A stretch of DNA of 64,000 nucleotides from Bacteroidales bacterium. GTDB lineage: Bacteria; Bacteroidota; Bacteroidia; Bacteroidales; UBA932. The translations under genes were made by a program, and so were the position numbers. Where the stretch lies: NCBI GenBank assembly GCA_017452265.1, contig JAFTMS010000020.1, forward strand, positions 1 through 64,000, read 5' to 3'. The notes under the pieces are model-generated. The model saw nothing but the letters and a program-made list of their open reading frames with translations. It did no database searches and was not told where the DNA came from. Below, in pieces: positions 32,319 through 41,514 of this stretch (its first letter is position 1; each line of letters starts with the position of its first letter).

Positions 32319-33599
32319 TTACGCTACTTTCTCGTTTGGATTCTTCGGCTCTCTGAACATAATCATGAACAGGATTGCCACCACAAGGGCATAGCCGGCG
32401 AATATGTACCATGCCGTGCTCCAGCTCGGTTCTGCAGCATTGTAGACGAAATGATTCACGACCGCCTGGGCGCTGAGCGTGCCCACTGTGGCTCCGATAC
32501 CGTTCGTCATCATCATGAAGAGGCCCTGGGCGCTGTTCTGCAGCTTCTCGCTCGTCCTCATGTTCACGTAAAGGGAACCTGATATGTTGAAGAAATCGAA
32601 TGCGACTCCGTAAACAATCATGGAAAGAATAAGAAGCCATACTCCGGAACCGGTGTCGCCTGCTCCGAAGAATCCGAAGCGGAGCACCCATGCGACCATC
32701 GATATGAGCATCACCTTCTTGATACCGAACAGCCTCATCGCAGCCGGAATGAGAAGGATGCCGAGCGTCTCGCAGACCTGTGAAATCGCAATCAGGGCGT
32801 TTGCATTGCTTGCACCCCAGGTGTCGGCGAATTCGGGTACGTCAGCAAAATGCGAGATGAACGGATTTGCGAATCCGTTTGTAATCTGAAGAGCCATTCC
32901 GAGAAGCATGGAGAATACGAAGAATATGGCCATGTTCTTGTTTCTGAATAGTTTGAACGCATCCAGCCCAAAGCGCTGTGCGAGCGTCTGGCTTTCACCT
33001 TCCGCCTTATGGCAAGGACAGTTCGGAAGCGTGAAGCAGTAGAGGAACATCGAGATGCCGAGGACTCCGGACACTATGAACTGGTTGTATGAATGCTGGT
33101 AGCGGACGCCTTCGCCGTTCGTCATGAAGTTCACGAAAAGCATTGCGCAGATGAAGCCTACCGTTCCGAATACGCGGATAGGAGGGAAGTCCTTTACAGT
33201 ATCATAGCCGTTCTTCTCCAGAATCTTGTATGCGGCAGAGTTTGAAAGAGCGATTGTAGGCATGTAGAACGCCACGCTGATGGTGTAGAGGGCGAACAGA
33301 GGACCGAAGGCCAGCTCCTGTGCCGACATGCCGTAGAATCCTGCTGCAAGCATTGCGGCTCCTGCTATGCCCTGGCACAGTCCGAGAAGCTTCTGGGCAG
33401 GCACATACTTGTCTGCGATGATTCCCATTATCGTCGGCATGAATATGGACACGATGCCCTGCATGGCATAGAATATTCCGATTCTTGTTGCGAGTCCGAC
33501 ACCTGCAAGGTATCCTCCCATCGATGTCAGATATGCTCCCCAAACGGCCCACTGGATGAAGTTCATCACTATAAGCCTCAGTCTTATTGATTTATCCAT
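32319..33599 (-). CDS. MFS nucleoside:H+ symporter-like transporter
   Basis: A 426-residue inner-membrane carrier with 12 predicted helices. The start KSIRLRLIVMNFIQWAVWGAYLTSMGGYL is typical of the NupG/XapB nucleoside-proton symporter family, and the GIIADKYVPAQKLLG loop lies between helices 2 and 3. Probably imports nucleosides (family inference). Divergent from tgt, with back-to-back -7 boxes in the gap; menA follows 17 bases downstream. Confidence 0.82.
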   Translation of the reverse strand: MDKSIRLRLIVMNFIQWAVWGAYLTSMGGYLAGVGLATRIGIFYAMQGIVSIFMPTIMGIIADKYVPAQKLLGLCQGIAGAAMLAAGFYGMSAQELAFGPLFALYTISVAFYMPTIALSNSAAYKILEKNGYDTVKDFPPIRVFGTVGFICAMLFVNFMTNGEGVRYQHSYNQFIVSGVLGISMFLYCFTLPNCPCHKAEGESQTLAQRFGLDAFKLFRNKNMAIFFVFSMLLGMALQITNGFANPFISHFADVPEFADTWGASNANALIAISQVCETLGILLIPAAMRLFGIKKVMLISMVAWVLRFGFFGAGDTGSGVWLLILSMIVYGVAFDFFNISGSLYVNMRTSEKLQNSAQGLFMMMTNGIGATVGTLSAQAVVNHFVYNAAEPSWSTAWYIFAGYALVVAILFMIMFREPKNPNEKVA

Positions 33600-33667
33600 A
33601 GTGTTTTAATTAGTTGCTTATGGTTTCGGATTCCCGGCATGACCGGTCTTTCGCGTAATGTATCATA

Positions 33668-33705
33668 CAAAGATAGTCGTTTTTGAGTAAAAGTTGCTAT
33701 CTTTG
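33668..33705. promoter_or_regulatory. Divergent -7 boxes between the MFS gene and tgt
   Basis: TATCTTTG on the minus strand (33675-33668) serves the MFS gene. TATCTTTG on the plus strand (33698-33705) serves tgt, 18 bases before its ATG. The -33 boxes would overlap the opposite promoter, so the two are probably mutually exclusive. Confidence 0.6.
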
Positions 33706-33723
33706 AGGGTTAATTTGTTTCGG

Positions 33724-34854
33724 ATGAAATTTGTAAAGACACATAACGACCCTCAGTCCTCTGCCAGATGCGGTATAATAACCACCGACCACGGTCAGAT
33801 AGAGACACCGATATTCATGCCTGTAGGTACAGTCGGTTCCGTGAAGGGCATATACCACAGAGACCTCAAGGAAGACATAAAGGCCGAGATCATCCTCGGA
33901 AACACATACCACCTGTATCTGCGTCCCGGTCTGGACATTCTCAAGGCCGCCGGAGGATTGCATAAATTCGAGTCATGGGACAGGCCCATATTGACGGACA
34001 GCGGCGGATTCCAGGTGTTCTCGCTAAGCCCGATACGCAAGCTGACCGAAGACGGATGCATATTCCGTTCGCACATAGACGGTTCCAAGCACATCTTCAC
34101 CCCGGAAAACAATATGGACACCCAGCGCATCATCGGAGCGGACATAGTCATGGCTTTAGACGAGTGCTGCCCGGGAGATGCAGATTATAAATATGCAAAG
34201 AAATCCTTGGCCCTGACTCAGAGGTGGCTGGAGCGATGTGTGAAGCATTTCGATGAGACAGAACCGCTCTACGGTTATTCTCAGGCCCTGTTCCCTATAG
34301 TCCAGGGCTGTGTGTATCCGGATCTCCGGCGTGCCGCTGTAGACCATGCGGCCGCACTCGACCGTGAAGGATATGCCATCGGAGGCCTTGCCGTGGGCGA
34401 ACCGACGGAGAAGATGTACGAGATGCTGGAGGTGGTGTGCCCGATGCTTCCGGACGACAGGCCGCGCTACCTCATGGGTGTGGGCACGCCGGCAAACATC
34501 CTCGAAGGCATAGAGCGCGGAGTGGACATGTTCGACTGCGTGATGCCGACGAGAAACGGCCGTAACGGCATGCTCTTCACATGGGACGGCATCATCAACA
34601 TGAGGAACAGGAAATGGGCTGACGACTTCTCGCCTCTCGATCCTAAGGGGACATCCTTTGTAGACCACACATATACAAAGGCATATCTGCGCCACCTGTT
34701 CATAGCCGGAGAGATATTCGCCGGACAGATCGCCAGCGAGCATAACCTCGCCTTCTACCTCGACCTCGTCCGTGAGGCACGCAGGCACATCAAGGCCGGA
34801 GACTTCAAGGCCTGGAAGGAGGAAACGGTGCGCAGGATAACGACAAGACTGTAA
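33724..34854 (+). CDS. tgt: tRNA-guanine transglycosylase
   Basis: A 376-residue enzyme that exchanges guanine-34 of certain tRNAs for a queuosine precursor. The TIM-barrel motifs are TPIFMPVGTVGSVKG, LTDSGGFQVFS (substrate Asp) and the nucleophile Asp in MFDCVMPTRN. Oddity: the zinc site of the E. coli type (CxCxxC before AYLRHL) reads DPKGTSFVDHTYTKAYLRHL here, with no cysteines; only the later His (SEHNLAF) is kept. I recall similar Bacteroidota forms but cannot check. The ATG at 33724 is preferred because the -7 box at 33698-33705 lies within the longer frame starting at 33694. Confidence 0.92.
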   Translation: MKFVKTHNDPQSSARCGIITTDHGQIETPIFMPVGTVGSVKGIYHRDLKEDIKAEIILGNTYHLYLRPGLDILKAAGGLHKFESWDRPILTDSGGFQVFSLSPIRKLTEDGCIFRSHIDGSKHIFTPENNMDTQRIIGADIVMALDECCPGDADYKYAKKSLALTQRWLERCVKHFDETEPLYGYSQALFPIVQGCVYPDLRRAAVDHAAALDREGYAIGGLAVGEPTEKMYEMLEVVCPMLPDDRPRYLMGVGTPANILEGIERGVDMFDCVMPTRNGRNGMLFTWDGIINMRNRKWADDFSPLDPKGTSFVDHTYTKAYLRHLFIAGEIFAGQIASEHNLAFYLDLVREARRHIKAGDFKAWKEETVRRITTRL

Positions 34855-34858
34855 GAAA

Positions 34859-35956
34859 ATGGATTTTGACCTCAGACCAAGAAAGCTTGACGTCTATATA
34901 GTCAAGAAGTTCATAAGCACGTTCTTTGTGGCGCTGCTTCTGATCATCGGCATCGTCATCATCTTCGACATAAGCGAGAAGATCGACGACTTTGTCGCGA
35001 AGGAAGCCCCGCTTAAGGCCATCATATTCGACTATTACGTGAATTTCGTTCCGTATTTCATGAACATGTTCAGCCCTCTGTTCGTGTTCATCACGGTGAT
35101 ATTCTTCACGTCGAAGATGGCTTCGGATTCCGAAATCGTCGCCATACTCTCCTGCGGAATCAGTTTCCATAGGATGATGGTCCCGTACATATTTTCGGCC
35201 ACGCTCATCGCCCTGCTTTCCCTCGGTCTGAACCTCTTCATAATCCCGGATGCCAACAAGACGCGGATAGAGTTCGAAAGCCACTACCTCAAGAACAAGA
35301 CCAAGAGCGTTGGCCGCAATGTGCACTACCAGATAGCTCCGGGCGAATTCGTCTATGCGGAATCGTTCAGTTCCTGGAACAATACGGCATACCGCATGAC
35401 TCTTGAAAAGATTGAGGACAATCAGCTGGTGTCCAAGCTTTCGGCGGAAACGGCCGTGTACGACACACTGAAAGGTACGTGGCGTCTGAAGAAATACGTT
35501 TTGCGTGAATACAACGAAGACCTTACCGACAGGATAAAGAGCGGCAGGCAGCTTGATACGGTCATCGCCCTGTCCGTCAATGATTTCTATAGGAATGAGA
35601 AGACGGTGGAAACGCTTGACTACTATGAGCTTAACGAACTGATAGACACGCAGAGGATGAGAGGCGATGCCAACGTGAAGTTCTCCCTTATTGAAAAGAA
35701 CACACGCTTCGCCCTGCCGTTCTCCGCCTTCATACTCACCATCATGGGTGTGGCCCTGTCCTCTAAAAAGCGTAGGGGCGGTATCGGCTGGAACATTGGA
35801 ATAGGCATCGCACTGGCATTCACCTACATCCTTTTCCTCCGCTTCAGCCAGATGTTCGTCCACACCGACACCCTACCGCCGGCAATAGCCCTGTGGCTTC
35901 CGAACATGGTCTTCACCGTCATTGCCGTATTCCTCTACCGCATCGCTCCTAAATAA
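34859..35956 (+). CDS. LptF/LptG family LPS export permease
   Basis: A 365-residue YjgP/YjgQ permease. Three helices near the N-terminus (FISTFFVALLLIIGIVIIF; FVPYFMNMFSPLFVFITVIFF; MMVPYIFSATLIALLSLG), a periplasmic jellyroll domain of about 160 residues, and three more helices at the C-terminus fit LptF/G. These form the inner-membrane part of the LPS exporter with LptB2. It starts four bases after tgt. The second permease copy in this window is fused to Fmt (40-41.5 kb), so the two probably form the LptFG heterodimer. Confidence 0.87.
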   Translation: MDFDLRPRKLDVYIVKKFISTFFVALLLIIGIVIIFDISEKIDDFVAKEAPLKAIIFDYYVNFVPYFMNMFSPLFVFITVIFFTSKMASDSEIVAILSCGISFHRMMVPYIFSATLIALLSLGLNLFIIPDANKTRIEFESHYLKNKTKSVGRNVHYQIAPGEFVYAESFSSWNNTAYRMTLEKIEDNQLVSKLSAETAVYDTLKGTWRLKKYVLREYNEDLTDRIKSGRQLDTVIALSVNDFYRNEKTVETLDYYELNELIDTQRMRGDANVKFSLIEKNTRFALPFSAFILTIMGVALSSKKRRGGIGWNIGIGIALAFTYILFLRFSQMFVHTDTLPPAIALWLPNMVFTVIAVFLYRIAPK

Positions 35957-36000
35957 TTCGAGTAGAACTGTGAATAGTAACTGCTTGTAACTCAGCAGCT

Positions 36001-36044
36001 TACAGAAAGTGCGTGCCGCCTAAGGGGAGCACGCACCTTCTGTA
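36001..36044 (-). repeat. REP-like palindrome, copy 2
   Basis: A 16-bp stem (36001-36016 with 36029-36044, one mismatch) carrying the same GTGCGTGC core and a related loop as the repeat at 2106-2139, in the opposite orientation. It is placed between the convergent LptF/G gene and ilvE, so it probably also serves as a bidirectional terminator. Confidence 0.75.
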
Positions 36045-36076
36045 AATGGTTGATTGATAGCAAATTATGATATTCG

Positions 36077-37111
36077 CTATTCCACGAAGGTGATCCAACC
36101 GAATGCGTCTTCGATTTCGCCGCGCTGGATGCCTTTGATGTAGTTGTACAGCCTGAGTGATTTCGGGCCACACTGGCCGTCACCGTAGAGATATACGGTC
36201 TCTTCAGATGATTCGAGCGTCGGTTTGTCCACCAGCTTGTGTACCGGAGTGATGACCACCGCGGTGCCGCATTCTCCTACTTCCTCAAAAGTGCTCAGCT
36301 CTTCCACCGGCACAGGGCGCCTCTCGACTTCCATTCCGAGATGTCTTGCGACAGCCTCCAGCGACTTGTTGGTGATTGACGGCAGGATGGACGGAGAATC
36401 CGGAGTGATGTAGGTATTGCCCTTGATGGCGAAGAAGTTGGATGAGTTGAACTCGTCGATATATGTCTTCGTTGTGGGATCGAGATAGAGCACGGCCTTG
36501 TAGCCCAGTTCGTGAGCCTTGTTGAGCGAATAGAGCGAGCAGGCGTAGTTTCCGCCTACCTTATATGCTCCCGAACCGTTAGGTGCAGCTCTGTCGTAGT
36601 TCCTTGCGATGACCACATCCACAGCATCGAGGGCGCCTCCGACATAAGCTCCGACCGGCGAGCAGAGCATCATGAACGTGACTTCCTTCGAAGACTGCAC
36701 GCCGAGCTGCGGATTGCTTCCGATGAGCGTCGGCCTTATGTACATCGAAGCTCCCGAGGCCTCGTACGGCGGCAGGAAGTCCTCGTTTTCCTTCACGATT
36801 CTTTTGCACATGTCAACAAACATTTCCACTGAAGGAGCCTCGATTCCGAGGTATGCAGCGGAATTCCTGAGGCGCTTTGCATTTTCCTCAGGCCTGAACA
36901 GCCTGATGCGGCCGTCCTTGCCCCTGAAGGCCTTGAGGCCCTCGAAGCATTCGATCGCATAGTGGAATGCGCCGCAGAATGTGCTGAACTTGATGTTGTC
37001 CTCGGTAAGACTTTCCACAGGAGACCATTCGCCGTTCCTGAATGTGGTGATGAGGATAGTGTTTGTCTTCGTGTACGCAAATGTAAGCTTGCTCCAGTCT
37101 ATGTTTGCCAT
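36077..37111 (-). CDS. ilvE: Branched-chain amino acid aminotransferase
   Basis: A 344-residue fold-type IV PLP enzyme that aminates the 2-oxoacids of valine, leucine and isoleucine. Seen: FHYAIECFEGLKAFRGKDG near residue 50; SGAYKVGGNYACSL near residue 180, holding the PLP lysine; and the later GTAVVITPV. Length and motifs match the BCAT type II of Bacteroidota. Lies seven bases downstream of ilvA, a functional pair in isoleucine synthesis. Confidence 0.93.
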   Translation of the reverse strand: MANIDWSKLTFAYTKTNTILITTFRNGEWSPVESLTEDNIKFSTFCGAFHYAIECFEGLKAFRGKDGRIRLFRPEENAKRLRNSAAYLGIEAPSVEMFVDMCKRIVKENEDFLPPYEASGASMYIRPTLIGSNPQLGVQSSKEVTFMMLCSPVGAYVGGALDAVDVVIARNYDRAAPNGSGAYKVGGNYACSLYSLNKAHELGYKAVLYLDPTTKTYIDEFNSSNFFAIKGNTYITPDSPSILPSITNKSLEAVARHLGMEVERRPVPVEELSTFEEVGECGTAVVITPVHKLVDKPTLESSEETVYLYGDGQCGPKSLRLYNYIKGIQRGEIEDAFGWITFVE

Positions 37112-37118
37112 GGTGTCG

Positions 37119-38378
37119 TCAGATTAATATTTCAAAAAGTTTGTTGTTTTCGTTGATGTATTCATATGAGATTCCGTGCGCGTTCAGCCTTCTGATGATG
37201 GCCTCGAAATCCTCCTTTGAAGCGACCTCGATACCCACAAGCGCAGGACCGCTGTCCTTGTTGGTCTTCTTAGTGTACTGGAAATACACAAGGTCGTCAG
37301 TCGGGCCTATGATGTCGCGGATGAAGCTCAGGATCACGCCTGACTTCTGCGGCAGGTTCACGATAAAATAGTGCTTCAGACCTTCGTAAAGCAGTGATTT
37401 CTCACGTATTTCCTCCATACGGGTGATGTCGTTGTTGCTTCCGCTGATGACGCATGCCACGTTGCATCCCTTGATCTTGTCCGCATAGAACCTCAGTGCT
37501 GCGACAGAAAGAGCACCGGCCGGCTCCACGACGATCGCGCTCTTGTTGTACATCTGGATTATGGTTGTGCACACGGCTCCCTCAGGAACCACGACGATGT
37601 CGTCAAGGATGTCCTTGCATATGCCGTATGTCAGCTTGCCGGCCTTCTTCACAGCGGCTCCGTCCACAAACTTGTCGATATGCTCGAGGTCGACTATTTC
37701 TCCCTTTTCGATGGCAGCCTTCATGCAAGGTGCTCCTGCCGGCTCCACGCCGATGACCTTCGTTTCCGGAGACATCATCTTGAAGTATGCTCCCAGACCG
37801 GATGCAAGACCGCCACCTCCGATCGGGACGAAAATATAGTCCAGCTTCACCTTGCTCTGGTTGAGGATCTCACGGCCTATAGTGCCTTGGCCCTCAATTA
37901 CTTTCGGGTCGTCGAACGGCGGGATGAACGTCCTTCCGCTCTTCTTCGCGAAATCTATGGCAGCAGCATTGGCTGCATCGAAGGTGTCGCCTGTCAGCAC
38001 GATGTCGATATATTCCCTTCCGAACATGCGCACCTGCTCGATCTTCTGTTTCGGAGTGGTCGTCGGCATGAAGATGGAGCCCATTATCTGGAGCTTGTTG
38101 CATGAGAATGCCACGCCCTGGGCATGGTTTCCTGCACTGGCGCAGACGATGCCGTATTTCAGAGTCTCGGGGGCGATGGATCTTATCTTGTTGTACGCTC
38201 CCCTTATCTTGTAGGACCTCACCATCTGCAGATCCTCACGCTTGAGCCAGACCTGCGCGTCGTATACGTCCGAAAGGTTGTTGTTCTTCTGGAACGGTGT
38301 AGGTTCGAGGATCTCCTCAAGCACGCCGGAAGCCTTCTCTATGGCTTCAACTGTAGGAAAGTACTTTTTCGTATCCAT
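37119..38378 (-). CDS. ilvA: Threonine ammonia-lyase
   Basis: A 419-residue PLP enzyme that deaminates threonine to 2-oxobutyrate, the first step of isoleucine synthesis. The PLP lysine is in MVRSYKIRGAYNKI near residue 60, the substrate loop is CASAGNHAQGVA, and the phosphate loop is GGGGLASG. The last 80 residues form one ACT-like regulatory domain, as in the shorter catabolic-length form. ilvE follows after seven bases and thiN precedes by 19 bases on the same strand. Confidence 0.92.
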   Translation of the reverse strand: MDTKKYFPTVEAIEKASGVLEEILEPTPFQKNNNLSDVYDAQVWLKREDLQMVRSYKIRGAYNKIRSIAPETLKYGIVCASAGNHAQGVAFSCNKLQIMGSIFMPTTTPKQKIEQVRMFGREYIDIVLTGDTFDAANAAAIDFAKKSGRTFIPPFDDPKVIEGQGTIGREILNQSKVKLDYIFVPIGGGGLASGLGAYFKMMSPETKVIGVEPAGAPCMKAAIEKGEIVDLEHIDKFVDGAAVKKAGKLTYGICKDILDDIVVVPEGAVCTTIIQMYNKSAIVVEPAGALSVAALRFYADKIKGCNVACVISGSNNDITRMEEIREKSLLYEGLKHYFIVNLPQKSGVILSFIRDIIGPTDDLVYFQYTKKTNKDSGPALVGIEVASKEDFEAIIRRLNAHGISYEYINENNKLFEILI

Positions 38379-38397
38379 TTATATGTGTGAATTAAGT

Positions 38398-39057
38398 CTA
38401 ATCTAACATTATCAGGGCCATCGACTTATGACTGAATTCCAGACGCACCTTGTCCTGCATGCTCTTGTTGAGCGTCGCCTTCCACCAGTTGTCGAAGACT
38501 ACGTCGTCGGTCGGGTACATGAGTCCTTCGGAGCGTATCTTCAGGCTGTTGTCTGGGGTGAATATGGACACCTCGCGTCCTGTGCCGCATTCGAATTCGA
38601 TTGTGTCTGTCACCGGGAATATGGTGCCGTTGTCAGAAACCGATTCGAGGACTATGTCCTTGAGGTCGAAGAGCCTGGTGTATTCCATGAGCAGGGATGC
38701 ATTGCCTATGGTGTGGTCTGCGCGGCCTCCTGTGGCTCCGAGAATATGTATGGCGCCGATGTCGCTTATATTGCCGAGGACCCATCTTACGGCCTTGGTC
38801 TGGTCGTTGTGCTCCTGTTCGCTCTCCTTTACGATAATGTCCGCATACTTCTTCTGCAGGCCGGCAGAAAGCGTATCCATGTCTCCAATCACCAGATCCG
38901 GAAGCCTTTCCTCGCCGAAGATCGCCCTGCTGTTTCTGAGAAACTTGGCGAGGGAGCCGTCGCAGCAGATTATGAAATCTGCCGTGCGGATGAGGTAGCG
39001 CGGATATTCCGTCTTAGGGAACAGTCCGTCGCAGATTATGACGACGCTCTTACGCAT
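38398..39057 (-). CDS. thiN: Thiamine pyrophosphokinase
   Basis: A 219-residue cytoplasmic enzyme that makes thiamine diphosphate from thiamine and ATP. The family marks are FIICCDGSLAKFL, LVIGDMDTL, EHNDQTKAVRW and LGATGGRADHTIGN. The start overlaps the end of the LptF/G-Fmt gene by eight bases, showing co-transcription and coupling. Bacteroidota often use thiN for this step. Nothing unusual in the motifs. Confidence 0.9.
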   Translation of the reverse strand: MRKSVVIICDGLFPKTEYPRYLIRTADFIICCDGSLAKFLRNSRAIFGEERLPDLVIGDMDTLSAGLQKKYADIIVKESEQEHNDQTKAVRWVLGNISDIGAIHILGATGGRADHTIGNASLLMEYTRLFDLKDIVLESVSDNGTIFPVTDTIEFECGTGREVSIFTPDNSLKIRSEGLMYPTDDVVFDNWWKATLNKSMQDKVRLEFSHKSMALIMLD

Positions 39058-41512
39058 TTTTTTCTGTTATCTGTGAAGACGTGCCTTGTGATGTCCCGTA
39101 AGTCTGCGGTTCGCGGAATCCTATGAGAAAGTCCTTCACGGCCATCTTCTTCTTGCCTGCAAGCTGAAGCGCCGTGACTGATATCGCACCGTCTGCCGTG
39201 GTGATGGCAAGGTATGACTTCCCGTCCGAAAGAACCGTACCCGGAGCGGCCTGGGCGAGTCCGTTCTGTGCGAGCATTTCCTCGTATTCCTCTCCCTGCA
39301 CCTTGACCGTCCTGTATATCTTCATCTGCACGGCCTTGTCTTCCTTCGTCAGTTCGGTGAATGCGGCCGGATACGGGCTGAGGCCTCTGATGAGGTTGTA
39401 GATGTCCTTTGTCCTGCCGTTCCAGTCTATATGGCACAGCTCACGTGTGATCTTCGGTGCAGGGTGCAGAATCTCCGAGCCCTGGATGAAGCTTCTCTGC
39501 ACGCGCAGCTCGACCTCCTTCTCGATGATGGCCTCCACAGTCTGTACGACGAGCTTCGAGCCTATGTCCATGAGCTTGTCATGCACTTCTCCGACTGTCT
39601 CGTCCGGGCCGATAGTGCACTGCTCCCTGTACATGATGCCGCCGGTGTCCATACCTTCGTCAATCATGAACGTGGTCACACCGGTAGTCTTTTCACCGTT
39701 GATCACAGCCCAGTTGATAGGGGCCGCACCCCTGTACTGTGGCAGAAGGGCCGCATGGAGGTTGAATGTTCCGAGCTTAGGAATCTCCCATACCACCTTA
39801 GGCAGCATACGGAAGGCCACGACTACGAAAAGATCCGGCTTCCAGGCTTTTACAGCGTCAAGGAATTCGGGATCTTTCAGTGAAACAGGCTGCAGCACCG
39901 GTATATTGTGCTCCACGGCGTATTTCTTCACGGCGCTCTCGTTTATCTTGAGTCCGCGTCCGCTCGCCTTGTCTGCTACAGTCACCACTCCCACAACGTC
40001 ATGTCCGCTCCTGATGAGCTCGTCGAGAGGGGCCACAGCGAACTCCGGCGTACCCATATATACTATGCGTGTCTTCTTGAAAATGCCCATGATCTTTGCC
40101 TTTATCTTTCTGAATCCGCTCTTGAGCGAATCGATGTTGAAAACTGATGAGTCGTTTATCGCCTGCCATGTGAGGTAGAGGCCTGTCGGCAGGAGGATGT
40201 ATGTGGATATGAATACACCGTGGAACGGGCCCACAGCACCATCACGCGCCAGTTTCGTACCTGTGATGTCGATTACCCAGTAGACCACGAAGAACAGCAC
40301 CGAGATTATGGCAGGCGTTCCGAGTCCTCCCTTTCTGATGAGGGCTCCCAGCGGTGCTCCGATGAAGAACATGATGAGGCAGGCTACCGCTGTCGCGAAC
40401 TTCTTCAGGATCTCGATGTCTATGAGCCTGAGTGTCTGGGTGTGGTGATATCTTTCGCGTGAATATGTGGAAAGTGCCATCTGGAGTTCTTCCGCATTCT
40501 TTTTGGCCTTGTCGATTGCCTCGATCTCCTTTTCTAACTTCTCCCACTTTCCGAGCTTCTCGTGAGCGAACGGTGTCGTGCGCACGACTCTCCGGGCTGT
40601 GTCCAGCTGGGAATTGTAGCGCAAGGTCCTGGATTTCGCCATCGCCTCCAGATTCTTCTGCTTGCCGTCCGAATTGAGCTTTCCGATGGAATCCTGACCA
40701 TGCTGCAGCTGCTTGAGGTTCATGGACTTCACCTGGTCGTTATAGCGGCTCGAATCCGATTTCTCGAACGCATAGTTCTGCAGCGGGATGATGAGCTCCT
40801 GCTTGTGGAAGTCTATCTTTTGAAGCTGGAGGGTGGTGTCGCGGTACTTCTTGCTGTTGGTTTCCTCATAGTTGGAGCCGTCGTAGAGGATGAACGAAAG
40901 ATATGTCTTGTCCTTCGACATCTTCATTATGGCGGAGTCGGCGATGGTCAGGCTGGTGTTGCCCTTGTTCTTGGTGTGGTTGTACACCATCACGCCGTGC
41001 ATCATCTCCGTCTCCTTGTTGCGGTCGTCCACGCGGAGGATGTATCCGTCGATGCCGTCGTAGAACGTGCCTGTCGGGATCTTGATCTCATCCTTCGTCT
41101 TGCCGATGTCCTCACGCAGCTGGAAGATCTTGTTGTATGCCACCGGCACGAGGTCGTTGGATACGAAGAAGGCCCCTATGCTTATGAGTACGGCCGTCAC
41201 TCCAAGAGGTATGAGGATACGCTGCAGCGATATGCCGGCGGCCTTTATGGCGAGAAGCTCGTTGTTCTCGCCGAGCGTTCCGAGGGTCATCATCGAGGCG
41301 AGCAGGGTGGCGAGAGGGAGGGAGAGCGGAAGAAGTGTCGCACAGCCCCATCCCAGAAACTCGATTATCACCTTGAGGCTCAAGCCTTTGCCTACCAGCT
41401 CGTCGATGTATAGCCAGAGGAACTGCATCATGAGAATGAATACGACGACCAGCAGGATCGCGAAAAACGGTCCTATGAATGACTTCAATATGAACTGGTC
41501 GAGTTTCTTCAT
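39050..41512 (-). CDS. fmt: Fusion of LptF/G permease and methionyl-tRNA formyltransferase
   Basis: One uninterrupted 820-codon frame. Residues 1-474 are an LptF/LptG permease: N-terminal helices FFAILLVVVFILMMQFLWLY and others, a long periplasmic part with a coiled coil, and C-terminal helices. Residues 475-820 are methionyl-tRNA formyltransferase: TRIVYMGTPEFAV, FNLHAALLPQYRGAAPINWA with the catalytic Asn and His, and IDEGMDTGGIM with the catalytic Asp. The junction is KAKIMGIFKKTRIVYMG; an ATG at 40090 could also start a separate Fmt. Fmt formylates initiator tRNA in the cytoplasm; the permease exports LPS. alaS ends two bases upstream and thiN overlaps the stop by eight bases. Confidence 0.9.
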   Translation of the reverse strand: MKKLDQFILKSFIGPFFAILLVVVFILMMQFLWLYIDELVGKGLSLKVIIEFLGWGCATLLPLSLPLATLLASMMTLGTLGENNELLAIKAAGISLQRILIPLGVTAVLISIGAFFVSNDLVPVAYNKIFQLREDIGKTKDEIKIPTGTFYDGIDGYILRVDDRNKETEMMHGVMVYNHTKNKGNTSLTIADSAIMKMSKDKTYLSFILYDGSNYEETNSKKYRDTTLQLQKIDFHKQELIIPLQNYAFEKSDSSRYNDQVKSMNLKQLQHGQDSIGKLNSDGKQKNLEAMAKSRTLRYNSQLDTARRVVRTTPFAHEKLGKWEKLEKEIEAIDKAKKNAEELQMALSTYSRERYHHTQTLRLIDIEILKKFATAVACLIMFFIGAPLGALIRKGGLGTPAIISVLFFVVYWVIDITGTKLARDGAVGPFHGVFISTYILLPTGLYLTWQAINDSSVFNIDSLKSGFRKIKAKIMGIFKKTRIVYMGTPEFAVAPLDELIRSGHDVVGVVTVADKASGRGLKINESAVKKYAVEHNIPVLQPVSLKDPEFLDAVKAWKPDLFVVVAFRMLPKVVWEIPKLGTFNLHAALLPQYRGAAPINWAVINGEKTTGVTTFMIDEGMDTGGIMYREQCTIGPDETVGEVHDKLMDIGSKLVVQTVEAIIEKEVELRVQRSFIQGSEILHPAPKITRELCHIDWNGRTKDIYNLIRGLSPYPAAFTELTKEDKAVQMKIYRTVKVQGEEYEEMLAQNGLAQAAPGTVLSDGKSYLAITTADGAISVTALQLAGKKKMAVKDFLIGFREPQTYGTSQGTSSQITEKNA

Positions 41513-41514
41513 TC

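Noticed and set aside
34805..35863. A 352-residue minus-strand frame opposite the LptF/G permease
   Set aside because: It is antisense to a well-supported gene, and its His/Arg/Glu-rich composition is that of a shadow frame.
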